Notes: generated by a model not told the origin, from the sequence alone. Numbered from the stretch's first letter, positions 39,276-49,705 are shown. The stretch is DNA of 64,000 nt from Tunturibacter psychrotolerans (GCF_040359615.1 NZ_CP132942.1:744001-808000), one strand, 5' to 3'. Numbers and translations are program-made.

Positions 39276-42200
39276 ATGTTGTTCGGTGTGGGACGCGCGA
39301 AGAGATGCGCGCGTGTGAGGAACGTTGTGCGGGCCTGGTTGCTGTGGTGTTGTGCCGCTGCGGTGCTGGGCGCGTGCGCGTGGGGCCAGAGCTCGGTGGA
39401 TGGGGCGGTTAGCGGCTTTGTGGTGGACGCGACGGGTGCTGCACTGGTGGGCGCGGTGGTGGAGGTGCAGAACGTCTCGAATGGATTTGTCGCCGTTGCG
39501 AAGACTGTGGGGAAGGGCGAGTTTGTGGTGGGACATTTGCCAGCGGGCGAGTACCGTGTGGTGGTGGACTATGAGCGGTTCGCGAAGCTGACACTGGAGC
39601 CTGTCGTGGTGGACGTTGGGGGCGTGACGTCGGTGGAAGCGCGGCTGAAGGTTGGTGGGGTGGTGAGTTCGGTGGATGTGACAGCGGTGCCTGAGGCTCC
39701 GGTTACGGTGACTGTGGATGAGGCGGCGTCTGTGGCCACGACAAGCGTGATTACGCCTGAGGAGATAGAACGAACGCCCGCGAATGGGCGGCGATGGCAG
39801 ACGTTTGCGCTGTTGACGCCGACGGTGAACGCCGATCCGGATGGAGATGGGCTGCTGAGTTTTCGCGGGGTGGCTTCGACGCAGAATAGCAGCAGGATCG
39901 ATGGTGGGGATGACGATCAGAGCTTTGGCGCGGTGCCGCGAGGGACAGGTGGAGAGAGTGCGGCAGAGATTGAAGATGCGGCGGAGACGGGGTCGTCGCG
40001 GCGCGTGAGTGCGGGGAGTGTGGATGGAGGCGGCGGGTATGGGCGGCATGCGGGGGCGGCTTATACGTTTTCGCAGGAGGCGGTGCGCGAGTTTCGGGTG
40101 AGCGGGCAGAACTACTCGGCGCTGTATGGGCATGCGGCGGGGGGGATTATTACGACGGTGTCGAAGAGCGGCACGAATGCGGTGCATGGGACGGGATTTT
40201 ATCTGGTGCGGTCGAGTGCGTTTGGAGCGACGAATCCGTTTTCGATTCAGACGACGTATGTGGATGGGGTGAGTTCGAGCGTGGCGGTGAAGCCGTATGA
40301 TCTGCGGCAGCAGTTTGGGGGGAGTGTTGGTGGGCCGGTGGTGCGGGACAAGCTGTTTTATTTTTATACGTACGACCAGCAGCGGCGGTCGTTTCCGGCG
40401 ATTTCGACTCCAGAGGATCCGAACTTTTATTCGCTGACGCCGACGCAGAGTGCGTTGTTGGGGAACAGAGGGGTGACGGCGACGAAGGTGAATGCGGCGC
40501 TGACTTATCTCGACAGCCTGACGGGAACGGTTGCGAGGCGGCAGGACCAGACGATTAACTTCGGCAAGATGGATTGGCAGGCGGCGGAGCGGCATCGGCT
40601 GAGTGTGCAGTATGACCGGGCGCGGTCGAGTGCGCCTTCGGGGGTGCGGACGGCACCCGTGGTGGATCTGGGGACGGGGAGCCTGGGGAGCAGCTATGCG
40701 AAGGTGGATTCGCTGCTGGGGCGATGGACGTGGACGGTGTCGCCGCGGGTGAGCCATGAGCTGCGGGTGCAGTATGGGCGGGACTTTCAGTATGAGACGG
40801 CGGGGAAGCCGCTGCCGCAGGAGCCGGCGGTGGGGCCGGATGGATTTGCTCCCGAGATTGCAATCGGGCCGGATGGATTTACGTTTGGGACGTCGAGTTC
40901 GCTGGGGCGGACTGCGTATCCCGATGAGAATAAGTTGCAGCTGGCGGATTTGATGACGGTCGTGCGTGGACGGCATCAGCTGCAGATGGGTGTGGATGTC
41001 AGCTTTGTGCATGACTACATCTCGAGTTTGAGTAATCTGCAGGGTGCGTTTCACTACGACAGCGGGATCACGTCTGGGCATGCGGGCGGGTTGGTGGATT
41101 GGATTACGGACTATACGTTCAATGTGAATGCGTATCCGAACGGTGGTTGTCCGTCGATTACTGCCGCGGTGCATGAGTTTTGCTTTCGGTCGTTTACGCA
41201 GAGCTTTGGGCAACAGGCGGTGACGTTCGATACGCAGGAGTGGGCGGGATTTTTGCAGGATGAGTGGCGGGTGCGGCCGGGGCTGACAATTAGTGCCGGT
41301 TTGCGTTACGAATATGAGCTTTCGCCGCTGCCGCAGACGCCAAATGCGGTGTTGGATGCGGCGTTTGGGCAGACGGGCGCGACGAGCGTGTTTCCGGAGG
41401 ATCGAAATAATTTTGGGCCGCGAACAGGGATTTCGTGGGCGCCGTTTGGGTCGGGGCGGGTGACGGTCCGGGTGGGGTATGGGCTGTTTTATGGGAGGCT
41501 GCCGGGGGCTACGGTGAAGAGCGCGTTGGTGAATACGGCACTGCCGTCTTCGACGACGAGTGTGCAGATCTTACCTACTACGGTTACAGATTGTCCGCAG
41601 GTGGCGAATCAGGGGTTTGGGTATGCTTGCTCGTATGTGACGACGCCTCCGGCTGCGGTGGCGAAGACAACGTCGGCTACGGTGTTCGATCGAAGATTTC
41701 GGCTGCCGATGGTGCAGCAGGGCAGTTTTTCGCTTGAGAGGGAGGTGGGTGCGGGGACGGTTGCAAGTGCGACGTATCTGCTGAATCTCGATCGGCAACT
41801 GCCGAACTCGGTGGATATTAATATTGCTCCTTCAACGGTTACAAAAGAGTTTCAGCTTCAAGGTGGGACGGGCGCCGTTGGAGTTCAGGATGGCGAGACT
41901 TTTTTGGTGCCCTTCTATTCGCAGAGGGTGAATACAAACTTTGGGCCGGTGACCGATCTTGTTTCGAATGCGGATGCGAGTTATAACGCGCTGGTGCTGG
42001 AGGCGCGGCGGCGCAGTCGCGGAGGGTTGGAGTTTCGCGGGAGCTGGACGTGGGCTAAGGCGATTGACTATGGGCAGAGCGGAGGAGCGACGCCGCGGAC
42101 GAACGGGCAGTTCGATCCGTTCGATGTGCGGTATGACAAGGGACTGTCGGCGTTGAATTATCCGCACAAGATTGCGGCGAGCATAGTGTGGGAGCCGCGC

Positions 42201-42695
42201 TTTTCGATTGAGCAGCACTGGTTGAGAAGTACGATGAATGGCTGGGCGGTGGCACCGATCTTTACCGAGACGAGCGGAAAGCCTTATAGCCTGGATATCT
42301 TTGGTGGAACGAGACTGACTGGTGGACACGAGAGTATCAATGGGGCGGGTGGTGCGGTGTATCTGCCGACGGTTGGGAGGAACACGCTTCGGTTGCCGGA
42401 TACGGGGCGCGTCGATCTGCGATTAACCAAGGCGGTGATGGTGAGCGAGGGTGTGAAGGTGCGCGGCGTGGCCGAAGCGTTCAATCTGACGAATCGGGTG
42501 AACTACTCTTCGATCATGCAGCGTGCTTACCTGGTGGGAACAGAGGTGAATGGTGTGACGCCTCTGGTGTTTCAAAATGCAGCGGCGGTCGCTGCGGAGG
42601 GTCTGAATGTGCAGCCTTTTGGGACGTTCACCGCGGCCGCGACGGGACAGTCGCCGGAGCGGCAGGTGCAGTTGGGTTTGAGGGTGGAGTTCTGA
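39276..42695 (+). CDS. TonB-dependent receptor with carboxypeptidase-like regulatory domain (Oar-like)
   Basis: An ATG at 39276, with GGAGAG upstream, gives ~1139 residues and a signal peptide (WLLWCCAAAVLGACAWGQ). The frame is open earlier, but those residues precede the signal. The N-terminal carboxypeptidase-like Ig domain (GAVSGFVVDATGAALVGAVV) precedes a plug region (EEIERTPANGRRWQTFALLT, GGIITTVSKSGTNAVHGTGF). A large beta-barrel follows, ending in aromatic-Phe LGLRVEF. These outer-membrane proteins import large substrates with TonB. Many paralogues occur in acidobacteria. The substrate is unknown. It is followed 15 nt on by a 3'-end repeat. Confidence 0.93.
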   Translation: MLFGVGRAKRCARVRNVVRAWLLWCCAAAVLGACAWGQSSVDGAVSGFVVDATGAALVGAVVEVQNVSNGFVAVAKTVGKGEFVVGHLPAGEYRVVVDYERFAKLTLEPVVVDVGGVTSVEARLKVGGVVSSVDVTAVPEAPVTVTVDEAASVATTSVITPEEIERTPANGRRWQTFALLTPTVNADPDGDGLLSFRGVASTQNSSRIDGGDDDQSFGAVPRGTGGESAAEIEDAAETGSSRRVSAGSVDGGGGYGRHAGAAYTFSQEAVREFRVSGQNYSALYGHAAGGIITTVSKSGTNAVHGTGFYLVRSSAFGATNPFSIQTTYVDGVSSSVAVKPYDLRQQFGGSVGGPVVRDKLFYFYTYDQQRRSFPAISTPEDPNFYSLTPTQSALLGNRGVTATKVNAALTYLDSLTGTVARRQDQTINFGKMDWQAAERHRLSVQYDRARSSAPSGVRTAPVVDLGTGSLGSSYAKVDSLLGRWTWTVSPRVSHELRVQYGRDFQYETAGKPLPQEPAVGPDGFAPEIAIGPDGFTFGTSSSLGRTAYPDENKLQLADLMTVVRGRHQLQMGVDVSFVHDYISSLSNLQGAFHYDSGITSGHAGGLVDWITDYTFNVNAYPNGGCPSITAAVHEFCFRSFTQSFGQQAVTFDTQEWAGFLQDEWRVRPGLTISAGLRYEYELSPLPQTPNAVLDAAFGQTGATSVFPEDRNNFGPRTGISWAPFGSGRVTVRVGYGLFYGRLPGATVKSALVNTALPSSTTSVQILPTTVTDCPQVANQGFGYACSYVTTPPAAVAKTTSATVFDRRFRLPMVQQGSFSLEREVGAGTVASATYLLNLDRQLPNSVDINIAPSTVTKEFQLQGGTGAVGVQDGETFLVPFYSQRVNTNFGPVTDLVSNADASYNALVLEARRRSRGGLEFRGSWTWAKAIDYGQSGGATPRTNGQFDPFDVRYDKGLSALNYPHKIAASIVWEPRFSIEQHWLRSTMNGWAVAPIFTETSGKPYSLDIFGGTRLTGGHESINGAGGAVYLPTVGRNTLRLPDTGRVDLRLTKAVMVSEGVKVRGVAEAFNLTNRVNYSSIMQRAYLVGTEVNGVTPLVFQNAAAVAAEGLNVQPFGTFTAAATGQSPERQVQLGLRVEF

Positions 42696-42710
42696 GGGAA
42701 GATGTTATCG

Positions 42711-42789
42711 TCCTGCCGGACGGGCCCACTGCGCGTGGGGCAGTCACTTCGTGACTTGTGTACCCTTCTCCGGTCCTCCGTTGGTCGGG
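42711..42789 (+). repeat. 3'-end intergenic repeat, copy B
   Basis: This starts TCCTGCCGGACGGG 15 nt after the TonB receptor stop, with CCCAC-tgcgc-GTGGG and GTCAC-ttc-GTGAC hairpins, and ends CTCCGTTGGTCGG. It sits between convergent genes. Confidence 0.9.
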
Positions 42790-42812
42790 GTTGGCATCTC
42801 TGCTCGAGCGAA

Positions 42813-44033
42813 TTAATGACGATCCGGCGCTATAGGCTGCAGGAAGTTCTGATGGTCTGACTGCCCTGGATTGAGGTCGGGCGAGTTATCTGGGCGGGAG
42901 GCGAAGCGAGTGGTGGGGAACGCGTCGGGGTAGTTCTGCTGAATCCACTCGGCCATCTTTTCGCGGACGAGACAGCGGAGGTCGAAGTTTTCGCTGGAGT
43001 TGCGCGAGCTCATGAGGCAACGAATTTCCATGGAGCGGTCTGTGAGGTTGGTGACCTGAAGACCGCAGGTTTTGTTGTTCCAGAGCGGCGAGGGATGGAC
43101 GATGGCTTCGAGTTGCTGGCGGAGGGCCTCGACCGGAATGGAGTAGTCGACGTAGAGGAAGGCGGTGCCCATGATGTCGGAGGACTCGCGGGTCCAGTTC
43201 TGGAAGGAGTTTTCGATGAAGTAGCTCAAAGGGACGATGAGGCGGCGGAGGTCCCAGATGCGGATGACGACGTAGGCTGAGTTGATCTCTTCGATTCGGC
43301 CCCACTCGCCCTGGACTACGACGACGTCGTCGATGCGGATGGGTTCGGTGAGGGCGATCTGAAGGCCGGCGAAGAAGTTTGCGGCGGTGGATTTGGCTGC
43401 GGTGGCGATGATGAGCGAGGCGATGCCGGCGGAGGCGAGGAGGCCGGAGCCGTAGTGCCAGATGCGGGGGTCGTTGAAGGTCCAGAGGAGGGCTCCGATG
43501 TCGATGATGACGACGAAGCTAATGAGCATGCGACGGAAGAGCTGGAATTGGGTATGAACGCGGCGGGCCTGGATGTTGTTTTCGGCGTTGAGGTCGTAGC
43601 GCCGCAGCATGATGGATTGAAGGACGTAGATGCAGCCGACGGCGAACCAGCCGAGAGAGGCGACCATCGCCATGACGAGGCACTGGCGGATGGTGTCTTC
43701 CATCTTGTCGGGCAGGCCGGAGATGATGGGGAGGATGAGGAGAAGACAGGTGAGGAAGAAGATGGCGCGGGCAGGTTTGCCGAGATAACGATGCAGGCCC
43801 CAGCCGAAGGTTTTGTTCTCTTGCTCTTTACGGCGCAGTATGCGGAACAGGATGTAGTGCACCACGTTTGCGAGCACGATGGCCGAACAGAAGAGGAAGA
43901 TGGCCAGGAACCATGTGTGGCGGAAGTGAGGGAATGCGAGCCACAGCAGGGGGGCGTGCGGTGCCGCAACGTAAGCGGGGCTGGGGATGAGGCGATTCAA
44001 GATTGCTCCGTCTCCTTCGTCAATTGGATACAA
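42813..44033 (-). CDS. Mechanosensitive ion channel protein, MscS family
   Basis: This has 406 residues. Four to five TM segments lie in the first ~200 residues (FLAIFLFCSAIVLANVVHYI, then FFLTCLLLILPIISGL). The MscS pore and beta-domain follow, with ASAGIASLIIATAAKSTAAN and FAGLQIALTEPIRIDDVVVV as the signature. The C-terminal cytoplasmic part is alpha/beta (SIPVEALRQQLEAIVHPSPL). MscS proteins release solutes on membrane tension. The length is between short MscS and larger paralogues. It converges on the TonB receptor gene, with the repeat between. Confidence 0.9.
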   Translation of the reverse strand: MYPIDEGDGAILNRLIPSPAYVAAPHAPLLWLAFPHFRHTWFLAIFLFCSAIVLANVVHYILFRILRRKEQENKTFGWGLHRYLGKPARAIFFLTCLLLILPIISGLPDKMEDTIRQCLVMAMVASLGWFAVGCIYVLQSIMLRRYDLNAENNIQARRVHTQFQLFRRMLISFVVIIDIGALLWTFNDPRIWHYGSGLLASAGIASLIIATAAKSTAANFFAGLQIALTEPIRIDDVVVVQGEWGRIEEINSAYVVIRIWDLRRLIVPLSYFIENSFQNWTRESSDIMGTAFLYVDYSIPVEALRQQLEAIVHPSPLWNNKTCGLQVTNLTDRSMEIRCLMSSRNSSENFDLRCLVREKMAEWIQQNYPDAFPTTRFASRPDNSPDLNPGQSDHQNFLQPIAPDRH

Positions 44034-44081
44034 CGAAGCTGAGAGCAGTTTAAATGCTGCGGGCAGAAATAGGTTACAGGG

Positions 44082-44993
44082 CTATTTCTGTTGGAGATGG
44101 TCGAGACCGTCGAGGATTGCCTCTTCGAGGGCGATGCGCTGGTCGGAGTAGGAGTGGTCGGTTGCCAGGTGGATGGTCTTAACCTCTTGATTGCCTGCTT
44201 TGTGGAGGGCTTCGACGAAGGCGTCGTTGGAAGGGGCGAGGCCGTCGTCGGAGGTGATGACGAGGATGGGGCGGGTGGCGAGCTTCGGGGCGAGTGCAGG
44301 GACGTTCCAGGCGGCTGCGTTGGCGGCTACTTCTTTGGCGAGACCTTCGGGAGTGCAGCCGGCGAGGGGAGCCATGCCCTCGGCTGCGAGTCCGGCTGCG
44401 AGGGCAGAGATGGCGGCTTTTTGCTGTTCAGGTTTGATTGACTGCATTTTGTCGACGCCCATATCTGCTGCGGAGATGAGGCCCACGGCTTTTATGGACG
44501 GGTCTTGCGCGGCGACGTAACGGGCGAGGAAGCCGCCCATGCTGTGGCCGAGGAGAACGATGTAGGACGGGTCGGCGCGCAGCTTCTTAGCGTTGGCCGG
44601 GTCACGCAGATAGGCGATGGCGGAGTGGGTGTCCTCGATGGAGTGAGTGAAGGAGAAGTTGCCGGGTGAGCCCCATGAACCGCGATAGTCGAAGTAGACG
44701 ACGGTCCAGCCGGCGCGGCGAATGGCTTGGGCGAGGTCGAGATTTTTCTCGTTGCCAGGGAAGCCGTGGAGGAGCAGAACGACGGGGTGGGGTCCGGGGC
44801 CGGGTGCGATGTAGGCGAGGGCGTTGAGGAGGGCGCCGTGGCTGGGGATCTGGAAGGTTTCGAAGCCCGCGGGGTTGGTTGTGTCGTGCGCGGGGTCGGT
44901 GGTGATGGCTGCGGGAGCCTGGGCTGCGGTGGGCAGAGTTGCGGAGAACGATGCGCCGAGGATGGCTGCTGAGAGGACGAGTCGCAGGGTCAT
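44082..44993 (-). CDS. Secreted alpha/beta hydrolase
   Basis: The ATG at 44993 gives 303 residues with a signal peptide (LVLSAAILGASFSATLPTAA). The frame is open further but would overlap the epimerase gene. The hydrolase fold shows the oxyanion segment VVLLLHGFPGNEK, nucleophile Ser in LLGHSMGGFLAR, Asp in VITSDDGLAPSND and His in LATDHSYSDQR, giving a complete triad. It is probably an esterase or peptidase of the prolyl-oligopeptidase/dienelactone group in the periplasm. The natural substrate is not known. Confidence 0.88.
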   Translation of the reverse strand: MTLRLVLSAAILGASFSATLPTAAQAPAAITTDPAHDTTNPAGFETFQIPSHGALLNALAYIAPGPGPHPVVLLLHGFPGNEKNLDLAQAIRRAGWTVVYFDYRGSWGSPGNFSFTHSIEDTHSAIAYLRDPANAKKLRADPSYIVLLGHSMGGFLARYVAAQDPSIKAVGLISAADMGVDKMQSIKPEQQKAAISALAAGLAAEGMAPLAGCTPEGLAKEVAANAAAWNVPALAPKLATRPILVITSDDGLAPSNDAFVEALHKAGNQEVKTIHLATDHSYSDQRIALEEAILDGLDHLQQK

Positions 44994-45036
44994 GCGGTGA
45001 TTGTATGCGGTGTTTGTGTGAGATCTATGCTGTTTG

Positions 45037-45939
45037 TTAGAGCCATTGGAGACGGCGGGGTTTGAAGTTAAGGAGGTTGCGTGCTTTTTCGTTGGTGGCG
45101 CCTCGGAGTTTTGCGTTGTAGTAAACGGCGTCTTCGCCTGCGACGGCGCGTGCCATTTCTTCTGTGATGTGCGGCGGTTGTGGAGCACCTACCCAGGCTG
45201 CGAACTTTGGTACGCAAAGGTGAACGGGCGTGGGGTCGTTGTCGACGATGTTGTAGATTCCTGGTTCGGCGGTGAGTGCGGCTGCGGTTGCGATGGCCGC
45301 GTCTTCGATGTGAACGAAAGACCAGACGGCGAGGCCTTCCCCGACGATGGGGAGCTGTTGGGCGCGAGCCTGATCGGCGGCGCCTCCGTCGGGGCTGTAC
45401 CAGGTGTTGGGGCCGTAGAAGAAGCCGTAGCGTAGGACGATGCCCTCTATTGGCTGCGGTTTGAGGGTTCGCTCTTCGATTGCGGCGTACATCTGGGCGC
45501 TGGCGGCTACGCCTGGGCTTGCGTCGATGGCGAGACCTACGGATTCGTCAGCGAGACCGGGACCGGCTTTGAGGTAGAAGCCGCTCCCCTGTTGGATGTA
45601 GCGGCGGACTCCGCATGCGAGTGCGGCCTGGTGGAGATTGCCGCCGCCTTCGAGTCGGAGCTTGCGGTCGCGTGCGGAGTAGGCGGGGAGGTCGACGGGA
45701 TTTTTGGGGAGCGAGGTCAGCTCGTCGATTACTACCTCGGGTTGCGATTGTTTTAAAGCTTTTTCGATGGAGGCGCGATCGAAGGCGTCGGCGATGGTGG
45801 CGGAGGCACCCTGTGCGGCGAGTTTTTTTGCGCCTGCGTCGGATTGCGTCATGCCGGTGACGGAGTGGCCGAGGCGAATCAGTTCGGCGATCAAGGGTTG
45901 TCCAATTGCTCCGCTTGCTCCTGCGACGAAGATTCTCAT
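45037..45939 (-). CDS. NAD(P)-dependent epimerase/dehydratase family protein
   Basis: This has 300 residues. A Rossmann motif GASGAIGQ sits at the N-terminus (MRIFVAGASGAIGQPLIAEL), and YGFFYGPNTWYS is the extended-SDR region near the active-site Tyr. VWSFVHIEDAAIATAAAL is typical. It probably oxidises or isomerises a nucleotide sugar or other small molecule; the substrate cannot be told. It lies 43 nt upstream of the hydrolase on the same strand. Confidence 0.88.
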   Translation of the reverse strand: MRIFVAGASGAIGQPLIAELIRLGHSVTGMTQSDAGAKKLAAQGASATIADAFDRASIEKALKQSQPEVVIDELTSLPKNPVDLPAYSARDRKLRLEGGGNLHQAALACGVRRYIQQGSGFYLKAGPGLADESVGLAIDASPGVAASAQMYAAIEERTLKPQPIEGIVLRYGFFYGPNTWYSPDGGAADQARAQQLPIVGEGLAVWSFVHIEDAAIATAAALTAEPGIYNIVDNDPTPVHLCVPKFAAWVGAPQPPHITEEMARAVAGEDAVYYNAKLRGATNEKARNLLNFKPRRLQWL

Positions 45940-46081
45940 AAGAAAGTCTCCCGTTTTAGCGAATTGGATTCTTGTGGGAGGAAAAGGTCGCCTGGTTGTT
46001 CTTGATAGGAAAAGAGGCGCTGTGGCCTAGGAATGGAGCGAGAATCTTCGAAATGGGTGCAAAGGCTTTTAGAATAGGGAG

Positions 46082-48076
46082 GTGAGCTTTTCGGAACAGT
46101 TTGATGTGGTGGTGGTCGGTGCGGGGCACGCTGGTTGCGAGGCGGCGATGGCGTCTGCGCGGATGGGTTTGCGTACGGCGATCTTTACGCTGAATCTGGA
46201 TTTGATTGCGCAGATGAGTTGTAACCCTGCGATTGGCGGGATTGCGAAGGGGCACCTAGTGCGCGAAGTGGATGCGCTGGGCGGGGTGATGGGCGAGGTT
46301 GCGGATGCTACGGGGATTCAGTTTCGTCTGCTGAATACTTCGCGCGGGCCGGCGGTGTGGTCGCCGAGGGCGCAGTGCGATAAAGCGCTGTATCGCGTGA
46401 AGATGCGCGAGGTGTTGGAGGGACAGAAGAATCTGTTTATCAAGCAGGCCGAGGTGGTGGACCTGATTGTGGAGGACAGCGAGTCGGCGAGTCAGCAGGG
46501 CGCCGAGTTTTCGCCAAAGCGAGTGGCGCGTGGGTTGAAGCTGCGGGATGGGCGGGTGATTCATGCGGCGGCTACGATTGTGACGACGGGAACGTTTTTG
46601 AATGGGCTGATTCACTGCGGGGAGCAGCAATATACGGCGGGTAGGAGTGGGGAGCCGGCGAGTGTGTTGCTGGGTGAGAGTTTGAAGCGGTTGGGGCTGC
46701 GTGAGTGCCGTTTGAAGACGGGGACGCCGCCGAGGCTAGATGGGCGCACGATTGATTGGAGTCAGTTTCAGGAACAGCCGGGGGATGAAGATCCGACGCC
46801 TTTCAGCTTTCGGACGAAAGAGATTCCGCTGCGGCAGATCATGTGCCATATTGCGCATACGACGCCGGAGACGTTGCGGCTGATTCGAGAGAATGTGCAC
46901 CGCTCGCCGATGTATACAGGGCAGATAGAGGCGATTGGACCGAGGTATTGTCCGTCGATTGAAGACAAGATCGTGCGGTTTCCGGAGAAGACGCGGCACC
47001 AGTTTTTTCTGGAGCCGGAGGGGCTGAATACGCACGAGGTGTACATCAACGGCATGAGCACGAGCCTGCCGATGGAGATTCAGGCGGCGATGGTGCGGTC
47101 GATTCCGGGGCTTGAGAATGCGGAGATGCTGCGGCCAGGGTATGCGATTGAGTATGACGCGATCGATCCTACGGAGCTGGATCGTACGCTGCGGGTGAAG
47201 TCGTTTGCGGGGCTTTATCTTGCGGGACAGATCAACGGGACGAGCGGGTATGAAGAGGCGGCGTGCCAGGGTTTGATGGCGGGGATCAATGCGGCGCTGG
47301 CGGTGCGGGGTGAGGATGGATTTACGCTCGACCGGACCGAGGCCTATACGGGGATTTTGATTGATGACTTGATCAGCAAAGGGACGAATGAGCCGTACCG
47401 GATGTTTACTTCGCGGGCAGAGTTTCGGCTGCACCTGCGGATCGATAATGCCGACAGCAGGCTGACTCCGCATGGGCGGCGGCTGGGACTGATCGACGAT
47501 GCGTTGTGGGCGGAGTATGAAGCGAAGCAGGCTCGTGCGGCTGCGTTTGAGAAGTTGTTGAACACAGAGCGAGTGAAGACGGGTGAGTTACCGGGTTCGC
47601 TGTTGGAGAAGTTGGATGGTGATGCAGCGGGAGTGAGTGGGCAGACGTTTGCGCAGCTTTTGAAGAGGCCAGAGGTGCCGGTTGAGGAGGTTGCCCTGGT
47701 GCTGCGCGAGCGGCTACGCGGGGGCGATGAAGTGTTGGGTGGCTGGGTGGCGGCGATGGATGCTGCGAATGGGACGAAGCTGCCTGCTTGGGTTCGGAAT
47801 GAGATGAAGACGGTGGAGACTGAGATCAAGTACTCGGGGTATCTCGACCAGCAGCGGCGCTCGATGGAGAAGATGCGTCGGGCGGAAAAGCGGGCCATTC
47901 CTGGGTGGTTTGATTACTCGTCGGTGAGCGGGCTTTCGAGTGAGATGAAGGAGATCCTTGCGAGGGTGCGGCCGGTCACACTGGGCCAGGCTAGCCGGAT
48001 TGCCGGCGTTACACCTGCGGCAGTGAGCTTGATCCATGTGTATATCGAGATTCAGGGCCGGGCTCGGGTGGCTTAG
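46082..48076 (+). CDS. mnmG: tRNA uridine-5-carboxymethylaminomethyl modification enzyme MnmG
   Basis: This has 664 residues. The FAD-binding motif [19 protein letters not shown] is at the N-terminus, followed by [20 protein letters not shown] and the conserved [23 protein letters not shown] and the C-terminal [17 protein letters not shown] are also conserved. MnmG partners MnmE to modify U34 of tRNA; mnmE is at 2136, at the element's attachment site. GTG is the only start near the conserved N-terminus. Copy C of the repeat follows 10 nt after the stop. Confidence 0.96.
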   Translation: MSFSEQFDVVVVGAGHAGCEAAMASARMGLRTAIFTLNLDLIAQMSCNPAIGGIAKGHLVREVDALGGVMGEVADATGIQFRLLNTSRGPAVWSPRAQCDKALYRVKMREVLEGQKNLFIKQAEVVDLIVEDSESASQQGAEFSPKRVARGLKLRDGRVIHAAATIVTTGTFLNGLIHCGEQQYTAGRSGEPASVLLGESLKRLGLRECRLKTGTPPRLDGRTIDWSQFQEQPGDEDPTPFSFRTKEIPLRQIMCHIAHTTPETLRLIRENVHRSPMYTGQIEAIGPRYCPSIEDKIVRFPEKTRHQFFLEPEGLNTHEVYINGMSTSLPMEIQAAMVRSIPGLENAEMLRPGYAIEYDAIDPTELDRTLRVKSFAGLYLAGQINGTSGYEEAACQGLMAGINAALAVRGEDGFTLDRTEAYTGILIDDLISKGTNEPYRMFTSRAEFRLHLRIDNADSRLTPHGRRLGLIDDALWAEYEAKQARAAAFEKLLNTERVKTGELPGSLLEKLDGDAAGVSGQTFAQLLKRPEVPVEEVALVLRERLRGGDEVLGGWVAAMDAANGTKLPAWVRNEMKTVETEIKYSGYLDQQRRSMEKMRRAEKRAIPGWFDYSSVSGLSSEMKEILARVRPVTLGQASRIAGVTPAAVSLIHVYIEIQGRARVA

Positions 48077-48086
48077 GTGCGGTTTG

Positions 48087-48179
48087 TCCTGCCGGACGGG
48101 CTCCCTGCGCGGGAGGCGGTCACTTCGTGACTTGTGGACCTTTTGTGACAGGTTTGGAGCGGTCCTCCCGTTGGTCGGG
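48087..48179 (+). repeat. 3'-end intergenic repeat, copy C
   Basis: This starts TCCTGCCGGACGGG 10 nt after mnmG. The central stem reads CTCCC-tgcgc-GGGAG instead of CCCAC/GTGGG, a paired change. It also carries GTCAC-ttc-GTGAC and ends CTCCCGTTGGTCGG. Confidence 0.9.
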
Positions 48180-48301
48180 TTAGTAGCTTTTTATCTCCTG
48201 CCTCGTTTTGATGAGTAGAACGAATGGGTTGCGAGCGTACTGGGTGGAAATGTAACCGCGGAGAGGGTTTTGGCGTCCAACCTTAAGTCGGGAGAAGAAC
48301 A

Positions 48302-49000
48302 ATGACGTCTGCGGTGAAGACAGGGTTGATTGTGCTGGTGGTTGTTGTTGCGGTTTTTATGCTGTTGGGAAGGGGAAAGCGAATGGTGATGGGGGCTGAG
48401 AGAAAAGAGCCGATCCCGGCTCCGGCGATGGATGAGCCGCAAACGGGAGCAAAGCATGAGACTGCAGTGTTTGCTGGTGGTTGCTTCTGGGGCGTGCAGA
48501 CTGTGTTTCAGCGCGTGAAGGGCGTGACGGATACTACTGCGGGTTATTCGGGCGGAGCGGCGTCGACTGCGACGTATGACCAGGTTTCGTCTGAAGGCAC
48601 GGGGCATGCGGAGTCGGTGAAGGTGGTGTTCGATCCGGCGAAGGTGAGCTATGGCACTTTGCTGAGGATCTTCTTTTCGGTAGTGCACGATCCTACGCAG
48701 TTGAACCGGCAGGGGCCGGATGTGGGGACCTCGTACCGGTCAGTGATTTTTTATACGAGCCCGGAGCAGGAGAAGATCGCTAAGGCCTACATTTCGCAGC
48801 TGGATGCGGCGCACGTGTTTCCGAAGCCGATTGTGACGGATGTGACGCCGTTGAAGGGGTTTTACGACGGGGAGGATTATCACCAGGATTACGCGGAGAA
48901 GAATCCGAATAATCCGTATATCCAGGTGTGCGATGTGCCGAAGATGGCGGCGCTGAAGGTGCAGTTTCCCGATCTGTTTCAGGATTACAAACACAAATAA
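48302..49000 (+). CDS. msrA: Peptide-methionine (S)-S-oxide reductase MsrA, membrane-anchored
   Basis: This has 232 residues. An N-terminal TM/signal segment (GLIVLVVVVAVFMLLG) is followed by a linker and the MsrA domain. The catalytic Cys is in FAGGCFWGVQTVFQRVKG; GYSGG, GTGHAESVKVVFDP and DYHQDYAEKNPNNPY are the family signatures. MsrA reduces methionine-S-sulfoxide in proteins; the anchor places it at the membrane or periplasm. A terminator lies ~50 nt after the stop. Confidence 0.94.
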   Translation: MTSAVKTGLIVLVVVVAVFMLLGRGKRMVMGAERKEPIPAPAMDEPQTGAKHETAVFAGGCFWGVQTVFQRVKGVTDTTAGYSGGAASTATYDQVSSEGTGHAESVKVVFDPAKVSYGTLLRIFFSVVHDPTQLNRQGPDVGTSYRSVIFYTSPEQEKIAKAYISQLDAAHVFPKPIVTDVTPLKGFYDGEDYHQDYAEKNPNNPYIQVCDVPKMAALKVQFPDLFQDYKHK

Positions 49001-49052
49001 TTTTCGGGGCTCTCTGCTTATGGTGAAGGGCCCGTTTTCAAGGGTATTTCAG

Positions 49053-49081
49053 AAAACCACGTCGTCTGGACGTGGTTTTTT
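49053..49081. terminator. Bidirectional terminator hairpin after msrA
   Basis: AAAACCACGTC (49053-49063) pairs perfectly with GACGTGGTTTT (49069-49079) across a 5-nt loop, followed by TT. There is an A-run on the left and a T-run on the right. It lies between the convergent msrA and DUF5076 genes, so it could serve both. Confidence 0.85.
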
Positions 49082-49273
49082 GCGTGGCTGGACGTGGTGG
49101 GATGTGTGGTGGATGTGGTGTTTTAGCACCGTGGGTTTTGGTGGCTAAAAATGTGCCAGGTTTTTGAGATTTATTTTGGCCCGGGTGCTCAGACAAAAGC
49201 AGATCCCCTTCGGGGATGACAGCAAGAACTGCAACTGCAACTGCAATTGGCCCTGCGCCAACGTGACGGGTTG

Positions 49274-49573
49274 TTATTGGGTGACTTCGCCCTCGGGTTC
49301 GTCGGTGGGGTTTTCGATTTCGGCTTCGAAGCCTTCGAGGAGGCGGTTGAGGAAGGCTTCGGGGTCGGTGCCTTCGTTCTGGAGCTGGTGGGCGAGGGCG
49401 ATGTGGCGGGCAAGGTCGGCGAGGACGATGCCCCATGCGAAGGGGTCTTCCCAGGCTCCGCTGCGGATGCTGACGTGTTGGGCCTGGTTGGCGATCCAGA
49501 CGCGAAGGACTTCGAAAGAGGCTTTGTCTTGTTGCGCTTCTTCGGGAATGGTAAGAACTTTTTCGACGCCCAT
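49274..49573 (-). CDS. DUF5076 family protein
   Basis: This has 99 residues. The stretch EVLRVWIANQAQHVSIRSGA followed by WEDPFAWGIVLADLARHIAL is the DUF5076 signature found in proteobacteria and acidobacteria. The C-terminus is acidic (EPEGEVTQ). It is a small soluble alpha/beta protein of unknown function. It converges with msrA across the terminator. Confidence 0.85.
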   Translation of the reverse strand: MGVEKVLTIPEEAQQDKASFEVLRVWIANQAQHVSIRSGAWEDPFAWGIVLADLARHIALAHQLQNEGTDPEAFLNRLLEGFEAEIENPTDEPEGEVTQ

Positions 49574-49705
49574 CTTTGCTCCTGCGCAGGTTAGGTTAGG
49601 TCCTCTTACCAGCGTATAACGATTGGGTTTGAGTGAACCAAGGACGGTACTTATGAACCCTTCGATGATCTACGTGCAGTCGTAAACTAAAGACTCAGAG
49701 TTGGT

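Noticed and set aside
39225..41213. 662-residue minus-strand ORF opposite the TonB receptor
   Set aside because: It is antisense to a clear receptor gene, and its Arg/Pro/His-rich composition is that of a GC-bias shadow.
48036..48218. ORFs reading SCRTGSLRGRRSLRDL, and TRHEVTAPRA on the other strand
   Set aside because: These peptides come from translation of the intergenic repeat family, not from genes.
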